A stretch of DNA of 44,385 nucleotides from Nemertoderma westbladi (Eukaryota; Xenacoelomorpha; Nemertodermatida; Nemertodermatidae), in the NCBI GenBank assembly GCA_032718475.1, contig JAUCBJ010001562.1, forward strand, positions 1 through 44,385. Direction: 5' to 3'. Positions 20,674 through 31,700 of the stretch are shown one piece after another. Every line of letters starts with the position of its first letter. The first letter of the stretch is position 1. The notes under the pieces were generated by a model, which searched no databases, had not been told where the DNA came from, and saw nothing but the letters and a program-made list of their open reading frames with translations. The position numbers and the translations under genes are program-made.

Positions 20674-21150
20674 CAATGAGTGGTAGGAAAAGACCCTACC
20701 AGCGCAAGAAGCATGTTGGTATAATTTCATATGCAACATATGTCCCCCATCTCTAAATCGAAACGGATTGTAAATCCTGGTAATTCTTCTTCATCATCAT
20801 TTCTGTCCTTGAACAGTGAAGAACAGTTATACACCAGAAGACATATATATATAGAAGAAGGCATTGGTGGCTGCAATGAACTTGTAAACTTTAATTCTAC
20901 AAACATTGAAAACTATAGTCTATTTTCTGAATCATTGCACTTTTCTCGGATAAACAGGCAAATATATTCATCCCTGATTCCTTTTGATTTACCTAATCTT
21001 TACCTTTACATTCACCTTTACATCTGGGGAAAGTTTGTTTAACGATAGTGATACATCTTTCACTAATGACTATTTATACACTGGCTCTCAATTAACTGTC
21101 TCTGATTTTAAGAATAAATTTGTCGTAATTGGGATAACGGGTTGTACTTC
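20674..21150 (+). pseudogene. Possible transposase-like N-terminal exon remnant
   Basis: ATG at 20674 begins MSGRKRPYQRKKHVGI, and a shifted frame from 20731 to 21042 is Ser-rich, followed in a further frame by SFTNDYLYTGSQLTVSDF. The last motif resembles an N-terminal segment seen in some invertebrate transposon proteins, but I cannot name the family. It ends where the LINE poly(A) begins at about 21150. Confidence 0.25.
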
Positions 21151-22538
21151 TTATTTATTTTTTTTTTTTAAATTATTTAATTCAGCACAGTTATAAAGCC
21201 ATAGAGTAAAAACTATAGCACAACCGTAAGGAATATGTAAGTACAGACATTAATAAATATGATGACTAAATATGAATATAAATGGAGTAAGATACATACA
21301 AGGCGCTGTTATTTACAATAAATATTAAAAGACTCAAACAGGGCTGAAGAAGGACGGCAACAAAACCTTACAGCACCGATCAAAGAGTTAGATGATACGA
21401 AGGGAAAGACTGCTTAATGAGTTACGATGTATTTGCACCAAAGAACGGATATTTAAATTAACAAGCATCTGGCTGGCGCTGGAAATTTCATCGGTTTCGG
21501 AGTTGTACAGTCGAATACCAAACAAGTTCCGCATGGCTCTATTTAAGGCAACACAAATCTTATTGAAATTTGAAATGGAATAAAAGCGCTGCGACCATAA
21601 AGCATTACAATAAATATTGGAGCAATAACTATTAAAAAGAACACATCAGTGGAGCAATTACTAAATTTCCTAATAAGCATATTTGCACGTCCGTAAAATT
21701 TTCTTAGCTGAGCCAAAATATCGGTGTCGTCCGAGAAGTCAGACGTCAAGATATGGCCCAGATAGGAAAACGAGTCAACCCTTTCGAGTGGCTTGCCATA
21801 TAATGAAATATTAGGACGTGTAGAAAAAGGCCGCAGCTTACTGTAGATAAACATGCACTTTGAATGCACTTTTGTGTTAAAAATCATATTATTGCGAGAA
21901 GCAAAATTACTGCAAATATCGACCAAAACTTGCAACACACAAGGATTTAATGCGATAAGACATATATCGTCAGCATAGAAAGTGTGGTTCAGACAGACAT
22001 CAAGGAGGGCACAGCCAATATTAGAACCGGACAGTTCTAAGCTGAGAGTGTCGATAAAAATGTTAAAAAAGCGAGGCGACAAATTGCTTCCATTACAGCA
22101 ATAAAATTTATCGGACGTACAACCAATCCAGAAAACTTGCATAGATTGGTTGGTATACCAGAAAATAATGATGCGTAAAATAAACAACGGAATTTTACGT
22201 TCGAAAAGGCGTCTAAAAAGAAGACCATTGTCGAACGCTTAGGAGGCATCGAGAAAGCAGAGAAAAATATTAGAGCCATGCAACAAGTAGAAATTAATTA
22301 ATTCCTTTAATGTATAAATACATGTTTCGGTTCCTACTGAGTCCTTGAAACCAAATTAGTTGTCAGGGGTAGAGAAGGTGGTCAATGCGAGATAATATTA
22401 AAAATTCGTACAATTTACTTAAAACATTGGCGGTCGCAATGGGCCTATAATTAGACTTGTCCGTGATGTCACCGGATTTATCCTTAACAATGGGCAGGAT
22501 ATTCGATGACAGCAAGGACAAAGGGATAAAACCTTATT
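21150..22538 (-). pseudogene. Non-LTR retrotransposon reverse transcriptase and 3' end
   Basis: Starting at about 22538 the minus strand encodes IPLSLLSSNILPIVKDKSGD and NYRPIATANVLSKLYE, the start of a LINE reverse transcriptase. After frame breaks near 22375 and 22190, 21543-22187 carries GSNLSPRFFNIFIDTLS, the catalytic FYADDICLIAL, and FSYLGHILTSDFSDD (thumb). A third frame continues with LNRAMRNLFGIRLYNSETDE and stops near 21380. A 3' untranslated region of about 200 bp ends in an A-run at about 21157-21169. The 5' part is absent. The clade is uncertain (CR1/Jockey-like). Several frameshifts make it dead. Confidence 0.85.
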
Positions 22539-22658
22539 ATATATTGGTTTACACCTGTTACCAATTTCTATGTCAAACTGAACATGCTACATTTTAATGT
22601 TGAATATTACAGTCGGCAATATTATATGGTGTGTTAGTTAACAAGGAGTGCGATGTGG

Positions 22659-23084
22659 GCCACCTTATACTGTAAGTGTACGAACAACGGTAGCCATGTA
22701 CTGTACAGCATGCCCCAGAATGTGGCTCTATTCAAATTCGAAAACATATGTAATCATGTCAAAATTAAAATACAAAATATATGGGGTTATTTAGTTGATA
22801 AGATTACAGTTTCTAGCCAGTTTAAGAGGGGCGGGACTTAATGTATATACTGTACTGTGTCTAACATGGAGTGAGGCATGATTTGAGGTTGTTTTCAAGA
22901 GTGTCTGTATGCTTGTAAAATTGTAAAAAATTTTAAAATTTGTATGCTGATTACTGTAACAACTTGTAATCCACCTTATGTACTGTACAGCATGCCCCAG
23001 GATATGGCTCTATTCCAATTCGAAGACATGTCAAAATCAAAATACAAAATATGTGGGGTTATTTAGTTGATAAGATTACAGTCA
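22659..23084 (+). repeat. Direct repeat pair, 22659-22812 and 22971-23084
   Basis: The two copies share CCACCTTAT, TACTGTACAGCATGCCCCAG, ATGGCTCTATTC, then AAAATACAAAATATRTGGGG and TTATTTAGTTGATAAGATTACAGT. The second copy lacks about 25 bp near its start and a few internal bases. About 160 bp of unrelated sequence separates them. No coding signal was seen. Confidence 0.85.
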
Positions 23085-23159
23085 GATAAGATAAATATTT
23101 GATGATAAAAAAATTATACCACCGGGCATCTGGGTATACTTATAGTACTGTAACATAAT

Positions 23160-23672
23160 ATGCGTAAGGGAAATGGCATGGGCAGCCTTGAATAGGCTTT
23201 CCAGTATTTGGAAGTCACAGAGAATTAACCGGAAACTTAAGGCCCGATTATTTAGAGCAGCAGTAGTTCCAGTACTCCTCTATGGGAGTCCATGCTGGGC
23301 TCTAACTGCTGAGGACACCAAATCTCTGGATGGCACATTCACAAGAATGCTACGCAGGGTTCATTGTGTCAAGTACAATGCACTTGACACTAGAACAAAG
23401 TCACCTCCGCTTTGCAGGACATTGCTTTCGCCATGAGGACCAGCCAGTGCATAATCTTGTACTTTGGCAGCCTCATGGAGTGAGTAAGCATGGTGGACAG
23501 CCCATGACTTTCTTGAGACGCATCTTAAAGGACACTGGCCTTGAATATGCGGATGATCTAGCAAATGTCATGGGTGATACGGAGTTGTGGCGGCGCAATT
23601 TTGTCGACAAGCCGGCACAGCATTCTTAAAAATGTAGCTGCAATGCAGCATGCCGATCATAGTAGTAGTAGC
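23160..23672 (+). pseudogene. RTE-like LINE 3' end, truncated copy
   Basis: This is closely related to the intact inner LINE at 36362-38159, in the opposite orientation. It begins within the thumb region (MAWAALNRLSSIWKSQRI) and continues with VVPVLLYGSPCWALTAEDT. It has a deletion of about 57 bp after YNA that shifts the frame, then FAGHCFRHEDQPVHNLVLW and the shared C-terminus VDKPAQHS. The untranslated tail AATGYAGCTGCAATGCAGC ends in (TAG)4 at about 23661-23672. The 5' end near 23160 marks truncation. No clean target duplication was recognised. Confidence 0.9.
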
Positions 23673-23810
23673 TGTGCCTTCGGGGTTGCCAATCTGTTTC
23701 GAAACGTCCGGTACCCAACTACTGCCATAATCATCGTGGCCATAGTCGTTTTCTTCATCTATATTGGGTTTCATTATCACGACCACCGTATTGCTAATGA
23801 CAAACTCTGA
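23673..23810 (+). CDS. Short open frame with one predicted membrane segment
   Basis: The frame reaching a TGA at 23808-23810 encodes FRNVRYPTTAIIIVAIV, then VFFIYIGFHYHDHRI, one plausible membrane helix of about 20 residues. It is open upstream only through LINE sequence, so its true 5' end is unknown. It may be a last-exon fragment or chance. AT-rich sequence with an AAATAAATT at about 24131 follows and could be a 3' end. No family is recognised. Confidence 0.2.
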   Translation, partial: CAFGVANLFRNVRYPTTAIIIVAIVVFFIYIGFHYHDHRIANDKL

Positions 23811-24489
23811 CATCTCAATCTGTTATAGTTCTATGATAGCAAATCGATTATATTCTTAATGCATTTTATATTCATACTATAGGATAGGATAATATGTATG
23901 AGTATATGTATGAGATAATATGTAGATAGGTGAGTGTTCTGTGGTCGACGGATCCATCTGTCTGGCAAATGCGGACACAGAACCGTAGTTGTGGTGGGTA
24001 CTGCTACTGCACTTATTTAAAAATCACCCCATTTACTTTGGGTTTCTCCCCTATAATTGCAGTCAGTGGGTGATGGGTTTTTATGATATATGTAACATGT
24101 TTTAAATTTGAAAGATTTTATACTTTAAGAAAATAAATTAACTTTATTAATACATTAACTTTGTTATTTGCATGTTTTATTACGAAAAATTCAGTATGCT
24201 GCTTGTATGCAATTCATTCAGGATATTTCAGAATTATTAGTACCGTACAGTATACATATGTACATGTTCTGTATATAGTCACAGCCTACAGACTGACTGT
24301 GACATATTAATGTTTCTATACAATTATAATTGTATTTTATCTACTTAATAATAACTTGGTAGTAATAAACTTACTGTAGTTCATCAGCTGTTTTGTCTTT
24401 ATTCTACAAGACTTTAAAACAAGGTACCCTAAACTAGACTACCTTCCAAAGAGTGTATTTCCATCTCTGTTCCAAACTGATGGATGCTG
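23811..24489. other. No gene seen
   Basis: AT-rich sequence with a short GTATGAGATAATATGTA-like duplication near 23895-23920. An AATAAA-like signal lies near 24131. Nothing further was recognised. Confidence 0.4.
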
Positions 24490-25520
24490 TTAATGATAGA
24501 GTCGAGGCTCAGATCTAACCAGAATCTGGGGTCTGGTTTTGTCATAACTGGGCCATATCCAGTCAAGCATCAGTGGCTTCTCTCCATTATCCCTTCCGAA
24601 GTACCAGATGCTACCAGTACTTCAGGATAAGAAGTCGATTATGCTATCATTCATCTATGACAAGAATATTCTCATCTATGATGTGAGAATAAGATATCCC
24701 AAATCGCAAGCGAAGGGGCAAGAAAATTGAAATCCCGAATTGAAAGCTAATAAGATGTCTACTCATTTTGTATATCATTTTCTGAGTTACTCTTTCTACT
24801 CTACCAATCTGGTGATCCCTATGAGCATTCCCCAACCCATGAGTAATTCGTCTGGCGACATGATTTATACATTCCAATTTTATAATAGGATGTGCTAAAC
24901 AATAAGGAGGATTATCACACATCTGGATAAATACAGCACTATTACCATCACTCAACATCTCGTATAAGACAACTTATATCGTCATTGATGCAAGGCTATG
25001 AATCTATTCCACATCTGTTTAGTGGCATGTGTCTCCATTGAAGGACTGCTTCCCGTAAAGTTTGTAGCACATTTGTGGGTGGGCACATTTGGTTTTGTGC
25101 TACATTTTCGACACATATTACAAGATTTAGACACTGCAAGACAATCCAATACTGCACCAGATATGGCTAAAATAACAAATGCAACACAGTATAAAGAAGT
25201 GTGCACAGGTTTTTGCTATGTCTCATCAAATGTTAAATGAATATTTGGAATATAATCAACTACAAAGTTGAGTGCATATCATTAGAAGCCATTTCATTCC
25301 ACAACTTTGATGCTTCATTCCTGTGGTTCCCAATAGAGTTTTTCAACAACTGAACTTATCTCAATTGTATATGTTCCATCGAATCTTTGTAACAGGTAGT
25401 TGAGATAATAAAAACTGATTACGCTATTATGAGATCCCCCCATAGCCATAAAATTCAATGCAATACGCATGTTTATTTGATGATATCCTCTTATTGAATC
25501 ACTATCAACACTTTGAAAGA
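24490..25520 (-). pseudogene. Mutator-like transposase fragment, copy 1
   Basis: Reading the minus strand from about 25490, blocks in several frames follow the order seen in animal Mutator-like transposases. They are GYHQINMRIALNFMAMGG, a stretch ending IPNIHLTFDET (first acidic site), VLDCLAVSKSCNMCRKCS (paired Cys), TNFTGSSPSMETHATKQMW, MLSDGNSAVF (second acidic site) and IIKLECINHVARRITHGLGN, then TQKMIYKMSR. The segment 24490-24960 is an inverted paralog of 32230-32900. Frame breaks and stops show it is dead. Family membership is from motif memory: the order DET, C-x2-C, GSS.ME, SDG and ECINH is distinctive. Confidence 0.65.
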
Positions 25521-25529
25521 TGTCTTCAA

Positions 25530-26080
25530 AATTAGTATTGACACAGTAACTTCAGGGAAAAATAAAAACCTGGAGTGGTCTGCACACAAATTTGTAATAC
25601 ACCTTGGCAAAAATGTTGGTGTATTGTGTTAGGACATTTTATGAATGCTGACAATTCCATCATTAGACGTCCTTCAGAGCTACCAACGACTGGTCCCGAC
25701 ACCAGTACTTCTTTTATTGGTTCTAGTTTATATAGGTGCTGTGAAAGAAACACCAGAAAACAATTTTTTCCTTTTCTCTTTATCGAAATCCATTCTACTA
25801 TGTCACTATGTACTACTATTCTCACTATGTCATACAAACCAACAGGTGCTTTAATATTATCAGACAGTCGACCGACCGACATACAGATAGATATACAAAT
25901 ACATACATATAATACATACAAATCCGCCATAACTCGAGAAGTAAATTAGATCTCGCCAAGCAGTTTTGAGATTTAAAATTCTCATAAAATTCTGCTCTAG
26001 ATGAAATAATAAAAAAAATCACAATATTTGACCACAATTGGTATAATGAGATGTTAATAAATTCAATGAACACTTCCTTA
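25530..26080 (-). other. Unassigned transposon-derived sequence
   Basis: The minus-strand frame 25532-25930 (VLVSGPVVGSSEGRLMMELS within it) is open but I cannot assign it. It lies between the Mutator-like and DUF4371-like remnants and may be the diverged 5' part of either. A (GATA/GACA)-like stretch runs at 25868-25905. Confidence 0.25.
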
Positions 26081-26084
26081 ATGC

Positions 26085-26400
26085 AGGCTTCCTTCCACTC
26101 ATAGTCTATATCAACAAACCGAATGACTTAGGACATGTGCTCATGGAGTACACCATCAGGTGTTGTATCATACATCATTCCAAAATATTTGTTGCTTTTA
26201 ATATCATTTATAATTTCGCAGCAAATTTATGGGCAAGAATATCGAGAAATTCATTTTGGATTCTGAGTGGCAAATAGGAAACCCTTTGATTATTATGTGC
26301 ATATTGAATGTGGCTGTCTAGAACGGTATCATACTTTGCTAATAACTTAAACATGCCAATAAAAGTTCCCTTATTCGCTTCTGTTGTCATTCCAAAGATT
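26085..26400 (-). pseudogene. hAT-related DUF4371 (ZMYM1-like) transposase fragment
   Basis: The minus-strand frame 26390-26208 encodes EANKGTFIGMFKLLAKYDTV, then YLPLRIQNEFLDILAHKFA. After a 1-nt shift near 26215 comes IINDIKSNKYFGMMYDTTPD and VIRFVDIDYEWKEA. This order (GNF..LL.LLAKYD.VL, IQNE.I., KYF.I..D.TPD, Q.S.VIRYV) is that of the DUF4371 region in ZMYM1-like proteins derived from hAT transposases. The catalytic-type Asp in YDTTPD is retained. Only about 100 residues remain, with stops. Confidence 0.7.
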
Positions 26401-27595
26401 AATTGTGTATATTTTGTTTCAGATCTGACATATCAATCAGTACTTCCAGTAAATGGTCCAGAACTATTATGAAATGAAAGAAGATTAATTGCCAATAAAT
26501 ATATTCTTAATTCAACTGAGATTACGGCAACTGATCTTGTAGAGTCATACTTCAGTAAACCGATATCTTTTCTAGCTAGAACTTGGATCTTTTGATCCAC
26601 TGGAAGATGTTTCGGTCACTTCCTTGGATTAAGTCCGACTGAGCTTCATACACATAAGTAAGATTAATTGCTTCATCTGTACTATCAGTGCCCATAGAAA
26701 CCTCTTCTGAGTATAACAGCCTAACCTTCGCTGGAGTCCAAGTCATAAGCAACAAATATATGACCAGTTGAAACAGAAATTGGTTCTATATATAAATTAT
26801 TGTCAATGCCTTGCTCTATAGTCCATGGAATTTTTAAAAAATTCACACACAAGGTTCATTAATTAATTAAGTAATTAAAGTAGTACAATATATTAGCTGC
26901 AAAGATATACAATTATAATTATCATCACAGTTACAATACTAAATACTACTGACATATTAAAATAATGCACAGACGTCGTCGACAGCACGATCATCTAGGC
27001 TTATCTGACATACAGTATTTAAATACTACTAACATACATTGCGACATTGACCATTGTCACCACATCTTACTGACCACTGACCGGGGATTCACACATACGA
27101 CGACTAGTGACTAATCAATCATTCCATTTCTGAACTTTCTTCTACCGCTTCTGTCACTCAATTCTCTCAACTAATTACTACTTACAGGACTGCTGTCATT
27201 AAACCATGCCTGACGCGGACATTTATCTCTTTGGGTGGGAACGACATTTGCAAATGCATGGGTTCCATCACTGAGTTCCACTCAGCCACTAACTCTAAAA
27301 TTGTATGGCTTGAGTCGTTCGCCAGAAAAAAAATGCCCAACTTAACCACCAAATGCTGGCTTGGCAATGACAATCCTACCTACAGGTAAACCTTATCTGC
27401 TAAAGGATTTTTGACCAAAACTGCAAAACCATTATAATCTAAGACAGGACAGGACGACATACACCTAAGTGACACCTCTGAACTACAACTATTCTATTCA
27501 TTACGACAGACAGCACAAGTAACCAGCACTTTTCAGTTTGAACACAACATTTTTAATTCACTTATACGGTGCTATAAATTCATATTTTCAGGATT
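26401..27595. other. No supported gene
   Basis: Mostly AT-rich. Minus-strand frames upstream of the DUF4371 block hold scattered short open segments but no motif I can defend. Repeated AATACTACTRACATA words lie near 26940 and 27020. Confidence 0.4.
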
Positions 27596-27599
27596 TCTG

Positions 27600-28192
27600 T
27601 TGCACTGATTCTAATGGAACACATTTCAAATTTGCCAGATCATTGCTACTCGTATTTTTCGGGGGAATATGGTAAATTTTGGTGCTAGCACCAAATTTCG
27701 TACCCATCACCAAAAAGTACAAGTTTGAGATGTCCTGTGCTGTTTGTATTGATTCCATCGGATTCAGGACCCTCATAAATCCGTAAAGGCAAGAAACAAG
27801 ATGATACTATATATTGATCAATTTGCTTATTTTCAAAAATTTGGTGCTGGCGCAACAATTTTCACTCACAGGTGAAAAATACAAGTTTGAAAACTCTTAT
27901 GCAATTTTTACATATTCCATTGAATTTAGAACCCTCACAAACCCGTATAATGCAAGAAACAAGGTGACACATTCAATTGATATATTTCATGAATTCACCC
28001 ACTTCCGAAAAATACAAGATTGAGATGTCTAGTTAGACAATTATTTATTCCATTGAATTCAGAACCGCCATAAACCTCTAAAACACAGAAATAAGTTGTT
28101 ACAACCAATTGAACTATTGAATGTATTTTCAAAATTTCGTGCTGGGGGTCATATTGACCCCCCCCCCCCCCCCCCGGGTTTAATAGGGTTAA
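27600..28192 (-). mobile_element. piggyBac-type MITE, copy 3
   Basis: The right end reads, on the minus strand, TTAA|CCCTATTAAACCC, then a G/C run (C18 at 28158-28175). This has the same architecture as the ends at 16671 and 14672. Internal units of about 165 bp repeat with AAAAATACAAGTTTGA, ATTCCATYGRATTYAG and ACCCTCAYAAA. It shares TTTTGGTGCTRGC words with 29900-29960. No coding capacity. The left end is undefined. Confidence 0.7.
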
Positions 28193-28399
28193 AGGCTGTG
28201 CTACATAATGGAAGGTTCCATACCGTACATAAGCATTCCTCAATAATACATGCACCATGTATCTCTCTAAATCTTAAGTAAAATTATATAGAGGACATAA
28301 TGCGTTTATTTTAATACTCAGAGAAATGTAAATGTGCAACCAGTAGTGGTATATCAGTTAACAATTGAGTGCAATTGCCATTAATGATAATAAATATAA

Positions 28400-28490
28400 A
28401 GTCATGGGGGATAGGGAGTTGTGACTTTGCAACTTTGTTGATAAGCCAGCATATCATTCTTAATGCATGCTGCATTGGGCTTGCCAGTTG
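28400..28490 (+). pseudogene. RTE-like LINE extreme 3' end, third copy
   Basis: GTCATGGGGGATAGGGAG through GATAAGCCAGCA and CATTCTTAATGCA matches the C-terminal codons and tail of the LINE at 36362-38159, with gaps in the AAAATGCAGCTGCAATGC part. Only about 90 bp are recognisable. Confidence 0.7.
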
Positions 28491-28740
28491 TGGATTGCAT
28501 GGTGGTGACTGACAAAATGTTTTTGTTAAGTTTATGTCAATGTGGTCAATGCTAAGTGGTGCCTGGTGCAAGTTAAAATGCCTATTGCCCAGCCTCAAAA
28601 CAATATGGCTTATACCCATGAGTCATATGTTACTGGATGGATTATCCACAAGATGAAATGGATAAGACAGTAATGTATTTTTGCTGTTTGCGACACAGTA
28701 GTACAGATTATGGTAACTTCAAAATCTGTTGGGGAGTCAT

Positions 28741-28990
28741 TTATTTATGAACGAGATGGATACTAAACGTGTGGATGGTATTGTAAATAAATGGGCAGCT
28801 CAGGATAGCGTTGAGGGGTCAGACAACCTCGAACGAAATGATATAGAAAGAGTAACACATACTGAGTGATGAAGAAGAGGAGGATCAACCAACCAACGGA
28901 GTCAGTATCAGCTGGCGTGTTACATGTCGCAGTACAGTTCCTCAGACCACCCCTGTGCTGGATGAGACCCCTTCAGTTGCTGAATCTCCC
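28741..28990 (+). pseudogene. Possible acidic N-terminal exon remnant
   Basis: ATG at 28747 opens MNEMDTKRVDGIVNKWAAQD and stops near 28870. A shifted frame then reads SDEEEEDQPTNGVSISWRV and ends PTPRPE before a GTAATT donor-like site at about 29005. Acidic Ser/Glu-rich leaders of this type occur in piggyBac-like proteins, but no core domain follows, so the origin is open. Confidence 0.2.
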
Positions 28991-29339
28991 ACGCCCAGAC
29001 CTGAGGTAATTACAGCGATTTAATTTGGGTAATTCAAAATCAGCATCAATGGGATAGAACACTGTTGAAGCCGGATATGAAGTTGTTCAGAAAGGCACTA
29101 TGATAATCGAAGTATGGATTTTTCAAAGGAAAATGCTGGACCCAGCAATAATACACAAGACAACACAATTGAAGAAATGGTACTGTAAGTGTGGAATTTT
29201 TTTTATGTGTGTGTTTTATTATATTATTATAAGCTGTTTTATTATATGAGCTTGCATGACATTTTGTAACCATGGGGGGATGGGGTGTCGACTTTTGCGA
29301 CAGTCACTGCGATGTTGTAGGCTTTAATGTTAGTTTGAA

Positions 29340-29585
29340 TTTGACTTCACATCAGGTGGTAGATCCCCAGGCACACAATCTATTGGTTGTAGATTCGAGC
29401 CCCACCATGGCCCCTTCAGCCTTTCATCCACTGGGGTCGATAAATTACACTAAAAACCAATACCAAATACATTAAAAACTTTAATTACTGGGAGCAATAA
29501 TTGGCCCATCCCTACCTTCGGGTAGCAGCTATCAAACGAGGAGCCTTTGGGTTGCCTCTGGCTTTGGCCGACTGTTTGCTTTGGT
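29340..29585 (+). mobile_element. tRNA-derived SINE, family 2, copy 1
   Basis: This copy is the same family as 41562-41800. Shared blocks are CAATCTATTGGTTGTAG, TCATCCACTGGGGTCGATAA, ACTGGGAGCAA, CCCTACCYTCGGGTAGCAGC and GACTGTTTGCTTTG. The tRNA-like head is more decayed here. The B-box-like GTAGATTCGAGCCCC is retained. Confidence 0.82.
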
Positions 29586-29654
29586 TAATTTATGGAAAAC
29601 AATAAACTCAATAACATTAAGTATAATCCCCACAGTAACAGGGCACCCCCACCT

Positions 29655-29990
29655 GCCTTATGGGTTCGCGCTTGAATGACACTTTCTGACAGATTTCATA
29701 CCCATAACCAAAAAGTACAAATTTTAGATGTCTGACCAGTGCTGTTTTTATCGATTCCATCGGATTCAGGGCCCTCATAAACCTGTATAAAGCAAGAAAC
29801 AAGATGATACTATATCTTGATCAATTTTCTTATTTTCAAAAATGTATTCACCCTCCAGCGAAAAATACAAGTTAGAAAACTCTTATACAATTATATATTA
29901 TTGATATTGACAAAATTTGGTGCTGGCACCAAAATTTGGTGCCAAATCTAAACTGCGACACCCACCCTGTGGAATTGCAAACCAGGGTGT
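29655..29990 (+). repeat. Diverged copy of the MITE interior at 27690-27960
   Basis: Shared words in the same order are CCAAAAAGTACAA, GATTCCATCGGATTCAGG, AAGAAACAAGATGATACTATAT, AAAAATACAAGTT and GAAAACTCTTATRCAATT. Neither terminus is visible. TTTGGTGCTGGCACCAAA at 29917-29934 is a short palindrome. Confidence 0.75.
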
Positions 29991-30669
29991 GGTGTTTGCC
30001 CCGAGAGCTGACTCCGCAAAAAAGCACCCCCAACCCCCACTATGGATTACATTAGCATTAGGATGGATAGCATTAGGATTATAGTCTTTTTAGTTAGTCG
30101 TCATGGCAACATAATGGGAAACGATCGAAGTAAGGTCTAATGACACCAAATCAGCTACTATAAGCGGTCTCAAAGGATAGTTTGTAAGTAAACTAAATAT
30201 ACTTGTGCATGTTTGTTTATAGTATATACAGTATTTTAGTATTTCTATTTAGTGCTTTATATTTACATTTTACGTGTTCCTATCTTTTATGTTTCAGTTT
30301 ACCGGCATTAATCAACAAGGATAATATATATTATTAGTGGAATCGAAATGTTTATCTTAAATGTGTGGGTGGGGCCGTGTTATACAATGAAACACGTGCT
30401 GCTGCAGGATAGGGCCCGGGGCTCATCACAGCTCGACTGGAAAGCTTTGTGTGGTTGGATAAACTATGGAGCATCATAGCGCTGCAATAACCAGTGTTTT
30501 CCAATATAAACAGTCTTTATGTGTGTGACAGTGCAGGGTACAACTACTGCATACATGATTTTTCTTGTATCGGCATCGTATCCCATCAGCCGGTAGGAAC
30601 TCTGCAACGGGTGGCGAACTCTGCCATGCACTGGTTTCCTTACATTGTTGTTCTCCATATCGATTCCTT
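29991..30669. other. No gene seen
   Basis: Short open frames only. Nothing was recognised on either strand. Confidence 0.4.
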
Positions 30670-30955
30670 AAATAGTTGTATTTATATTGTATATAATTCT
30701 GCACCATCCACCCACATCTGTTTATCCCAATTAAAAATACAATGGCTTGGCAATTTGATTGTAGTTGCTTCTAGAGTACAAATTGCGTGCCCATGTTAAT
30801 GCGTTTGATTAATGAGACGAATAGAGCAACACAGAATCCCAAATAGTGTTAACAATACTGTTGTAAATTTGTTAAAATGCAGCAGAGATCCTCTTTAGTA
30901 ATCGCAATGGAATAGGCATTGAGTATAAACACAAATCTATGAATTGAGAGCCATC
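30670..30955 (+). repeat. Interspersed repeat shared with 5046-5330
   Basis: This is a direct, diverged copy of the segment inside duplication copy A. TGTTTGATTAATG-like and GACGAATAGAGCAACACAG landmarks align with the earlier copy. No ends or coding capacity were seen. Confidence 0.75.
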
Positions 30956-30999
30956 AGTGGAATAAAAATATGTGATAGCTACCGCAGTTACCACCTCTG

Positions 31000-31046
31000 C
31001 TTGCAATCATGTGAGCTGCCACCTTGCAATCATGTGAGCTGCCACA
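31000..31046 (+). repeat. 23-bp tandem duplication
   Basis: CTTGCAATCATGTGAGCTGCCAC occurs twice in tandem (the unit is longer than 20 bases only because the two copies abut; key words are GCAATCATG and GAGCTGCCAC). It lies within otherwise unassigned DNA. Confidence 0.85.
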
Positions 31047-31269
31047 TCACGATTTTCACAACCTTTTTCACCATGCATTCTAGAAGACAAACCATATATC
31101 TCTACAGCACCCAAATGGAAGACGATATGGGATCTATCTTGTGCAAAACAGCATTAGCTCTGTTTAAACCTCCATTAATATTGCATTGAGTCCTCAATAA
31201 GGAATTGATCATCCTGTATCCTGAAAGTGGGAATTCTCTAGGAAGTTTAGCAACGGTTTAGCAATTAGT

Positions 31270-31375
31270 TTTATCATGAAATAAATCATTTTGATCACGA
31301 TTTAATTAATTTTATTGCGATTTAATTAATTTTATCGCGAATAAATTAATTTTTTTCGCAATTTAAATAACAGAA
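31270..31375 (+). repeat. AT-rich degenerate repeat, about 22-bp unit
   Basis: Four variants of GATTTAATTAATTTTATYGCG follow one another. The region 31047-31270 before it and 31376-31560 after it show nothing recognisable. Confidence 0.7.
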
Positions 31376-31559
31376 TTCTAATGAAGAAACAAAATATCTA
31401 ATAAAAATACCAACCTTATGCCATATGTAATATAACTATCACAATTATACCATACATTATATATTCACGTTACCTTTTCTGGGATTTACCTATCGGGTAT
31501 TCCCCATTAATACTCATATATATAAAGACCCTCTACTCTTTCCTGTTAGTTGCTAGTAC

Positions 31560-31700
31560 ATAGTCTGATGCAGACCGGTTGGTCGAAAACGTTTACTATT
31601 ATATTTTTAATTAATCTAATAAAACCAGCTAAAGACCCTCAATATTTTATTTTATTTCTATCATCCATACACTATGATAGATTCAATCAGACAGACAGAT
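31560..31700 (+). repeat. Repeat with a hammerhead-like motif, shared with 40819-40986
   Basis: CTGATG at 31565, a perfect small stem GACC-GGTT-GGTC (31573-31584), then GAAAACG resembles the CUGAUGA-stem II-GAAA core of hammerhead ribozymes, but with an extra C before the stem. The downstream AACCAGCTAAAGACCCTCAA, then TATTTTATTT and CTATCATC, is shared with the hairpin near 40.9 kb. Hammerheads of this kind are known in Penelope-like elements. Membership here is inference, and the cleavage-site strand was not established. Confidence 0.4.
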
